From: CAYZXU01 sp964482535
GTDB taxonomy: Bacteria; Desulfobacterota; Desulfobacteria; Desulfobacterales; BuS5
Length of the DNA stretch: 34,395 bases
Assembly: GCA_964482535.1 (NCBI GenBank)
Contig: CAYZXU010000012.1
Location: 1-34,395, forward strand
Reading direction: 5' to 3'
Shown here: positions 32,582 through 34,395 of the stretch, one piece after another
Layout of the letters: every line of letters begins with the position of its first letter
Position numbering within the stretch: position 1 is the stretch's first letter
Program-made: the position numbers and the translations under genes
The notes under the pieces: generated by a model
What the model was told of the DNA's origin: nothing
Seen by the model: only the letters and a program-made list of their open reading frames with translations
Database searches by the model: none

Positions 32582-34282
32582 ATGGAAAAAATTGAACATG
32601 TTAAAAATTTGCTGATAAAAATATATGGAGAAAAAAAAGGCAGCCTGGCTTTTAAAATGATTTTACCCCTGATTGAAAAAAACCAGATTAAAAAAAATCA
32701 GCAGGAGGCTTATTTTTCAGAAAAGGATATTTATCTGATAACTTATGGAGATACCTTAAATAAAAAAGGTGAGGCTCCGTTGAATACACTTTTAAATTTT
32801 TCAAAAGAGTACTTTAAAGATGTCTTTTCCGATATTCATATTTTACCCTTTTGCCCTTTTTCTTCCGATGACGGTTTTTCTGTTATTGATTTTTGTGCGG
32901 TTAACCCTGAGCTTGGAACATGGGAAGATATTAAAGCATTCAGCAGCGATTTTAAGTTGATGTTCGATCTTGTTTTGAATCATATTTCAGCACAAAGTGA
33001 ATGGTTTAAAAAATATCTCGAAAAAGAAGAAGGATTTGAAGATCTTGCCATAGAGCAGAACCTTGAGACTGATTTGTCACTTGTCACAAGACCAAGATCA
33101 CTTCCCCTGTTAACGGAATTTACAAAAAAAACAGGGGAAAAAGTCAACGTATGGACAACATTCAGCTCTGATCAGATAGATTTGAATTATAAAAGTATCG
33201 ATGTGCTGGAAAAGATGTTAAAAGCGCTCTTTTATTATGTTAAACATGGCGCAAAATGTATTCGCCTTGATGCAATAGCCTATCTGTGGAAGGAAATTGG
33301 CACAAACTGTGTCCATTTAACCCAGACCCATGATATGGTTAAGCTTTTCAGGGCGTTGTTGGATGTTGTTGCTCCTGATGTTATTCTGATTACTGAAACC
33401 AATGTTCCGCATAATGAGAATATAAGTTATTTCGGCAATGGCAGTGATGAGGCTCAGATGGTTTATAATTTTACACTCCCCCCACTTCTTTTATATACTT
33501 TAATGAAAGGTGATGCATCAATATTATCCAACTGGGCAAAGGGGTTGAATTGTGACTCGGGCAGTAACACTTTTTTTAACTTTCTATCCTCCCATGACGG
33601 CATAGGTGTGCGACCGCTGGAAGGGATATTGTCAAATGATGAGATAGATTATATACTTGAAAGAGTAAAAGAAAATGGCGGCAGAGTCTCATATAAAAAG
33701 AATCCGGATGGTTCGGAAAGCCCATATGAACTTAATATCACATATCTTGATGCGCTTTTGAACAAGAAGGAAAAAGATGGCTATGACATCAGACCATTTT
33801 TGGCTGCACATTCAATACAGTACGTATTGCCCGGGGTGCCTGCGACATATATACACAGCATTCTGGGGTCAGAAAACTGGCAGGAAGGTGTTTCAATGAC
33901 CAAAAGGGCAAGAAGCATTAACAGGGAAAAGCTTCAGGTTGACGAAGTATCCAAAGACCTTCAAAAAAAGGACTCTATGCGCAGCAGGATTTTCTCCCCA
34001 CTTATTGAATTGATTAAAGTCAGAAAAAAACAGATTGCTTTTCATCCAAATTCTGATTTTGAAATTTTAGATATGCGGTCTTCTGTTTTTGCAGTTGCAA
34101 GATATGGAAAAGGGCAAAATGTTTATGCTTTAACTAATGTTTCCCCTGAAAAAATTAAAGTTCCATTGAACGGAAGTGATATTCCTGCCAATATGGTTGA
34201 CCTTTTAACCGGAGCCACTTATTCCACAGAAGATCTTTCTTTGCATCCTTACCAGTATTTATGGTTAAGTGAAAAATGCTAA
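32582..34282 (+). CDS. GH13 family sucrose-phosphorylase-like enzyme (GH13_18 type)
   Basis: A 566-residue alpha-amylase-superfamily protein close in pattern to sucrose phosphorylase and glucosylglycerate phosphorylase. The barrel begins with IYLITYGDTL and has HILPFCPFSSDDGFSVIDF, FDLVLNHIS, the nucleophile D230 (CIRLDAIAYLWK), acid/base E272 (LITETNVPH) and stabiliser D339 (NFLSSHDGIG), followed by a C-terminal beta domain. It would split or form an alpha-glucoside with phosphate, giving glucose-1-phosphate. The extra N-terminal helical segment of about 45 residues resembles glucosylglycerate-type members. ATG 32582 is chosen for the AAAGGGA upstream; a TTG at 32564 is possible. It is not related in function to the chemotaxis genes before it. 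The precise substrate cannot be read from the sequence. Confidence 0.85.
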   Translation: MEKIEHVKNLLIKIYGEKKGSLAFKMILPLIEKNQIKKNQQEAYFSEKDIYLITYGDTLNKKGEAPLNTLLNFSKEYFKDVFSDIHILPFCPFSSDDGFSVIDFCAVNPELGTWEDIKAFSSDFKLMFDLVLNHISAQSEWFKKYLEKEEGFEDLAIEQNLETDLSLVTRPRSLPLLTEFTKKTGEKVNVWTTFSSDQIDLNYKSIDVLEKMLKALFYYVKHGAKCIRLDAIAYLWKEIGTNCVHLTQTHDMVKLFRALLDVVAPDVILITETNVPHNENISYFGNGSDEAQMVYNFTLPPLLLYTLMKGDASILSNWAKGLNCDSGSNTFFNFLSSHDGIGVRPLEGILSNDEIDYILERVKENGGRVSYKKNPDGSESPYELNITYLDALLNKKEKDGYDIRPFLAAHSIQYVLPGVPATYIHSILGSENWQEGVSMTKRARSINREKLQVDEVSKDLQKKDSMRSRIFSPLIELIKVRKKQIAFHPNSDFEILDMRSSVFAVARYGKGQNVYALTNVSPEKIKVPLNGSDIPANMVDLLTGATYSTEDLSLHPYQYLWLSEKC

Positions 34283-34395
34283 TCTGGATAAAAAGATAAC
34301 CCATTAAAATAAATATTTACTTTTAGTTGAAAATTTTCGAGAGTTAATGAGCCCCTTCTATGAAAGAATTTTCACAGCCGTTTATTCAGTTTAAT

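Noticed and set aside
34360..34395. Possible start of a next gene (ATG at 34360, MKEFSQPFIQFN)
   Set aside because: Only 12 codons are visible, with no clear ribosome site. It vaguely resembles the start of glycosyltransferases found near such phosphorylases, but cannot be supported.
1..34395. CRISPR array, tRNA or rRNA genes
   Set aside because: No regularly spaced repeats and no tRNA- or rRNA-like stretches were seen on either strand.

Overview
The window looks like a piece of a moderately AT-rich Gram-negative chromosome. My best guess is a sulfate-reducer-like member of the Desulfobacterota (Desulfobacterales). This is inferred from gene content: an envelope cluster of YCF48-like protein, RND exporter, DUF1302 and DUF1329; a short MetE-like methyltransferase; a stand-alone siroheme-pathway dehydrogenase; a PVC-type contractile injection locus; and a hybrid CheA chemosensory operon. 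No 16S gene or other direct taxonomic marker is present.

Layout. (1) 1-218, minus: 5' part of a BrnT-type toxin gene, cut by the window edge. (2) 323-4846, minus: one end of an extracellular contractile injection system (eCIS) operon, in transcription order sheath, tube, a Cys4 baseplate-type protein, a disordered protein and a Pvc16/DUF4255 cap protein. (3) 4847-5315: AT-rich divergent promoter region with back-to-back sigma70-like promoters and a hairpin in the sheath leader. (4) 5316-11727, plus: a four-gene envelope operon (YCF48-like beta-propeller, RND/HAE3 exporter, DUF1302 outer-membrane protein, DUF1329 periplasmic protein), probably a trans-envelope path for a hydrophobic substrate. 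(5) 11915-15568, plus: OmpR-type response regulator, sensor kinase and HtrA/DegP protease, which resembles an envelope-stress unit. (6) 15569-15848: half of a mobile-repeat-like element and a 30-bp perfect palindrome. (7) 15849-19749, plus: MetE-like protein, MoxR ATPase, VWA protein and precorrin-2 dehydrogenase. (8) 19754-21218, minus: an atypical kinase-fold protein and a UspA protein.

(9) 21500-32517, plus: a long signalling block. It starts with an Rsb-type partner-switching set (REC-PP2C phosphatase, HATPase anti-sigma-like kinase, STAS antagonist) and a REC-histidine kinase. It continues with a chemosensory set: CheA with two CheW-like domains and a C-terminal receiver, an MCP, CheW, CheB and CheR. 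No flagellar gene, separate CheY, CheC, CheD or CheZ is present, so the output may be something other than flagellar motility. (10) 32582-34282: a GH13 sucrose-phosphorylase-like enzyme.

Assembly note. A run of 100 N (26799-26898) lies inside cheA and is flanked by two identical 55-bp copies. Removing the Ns plus one copy (155 nt) restores a single open frame of about 1065 residues. The gap is therefore best read as two overlapping contig ends, not as missing sequence, and the apparent split of cheA is an artefact.
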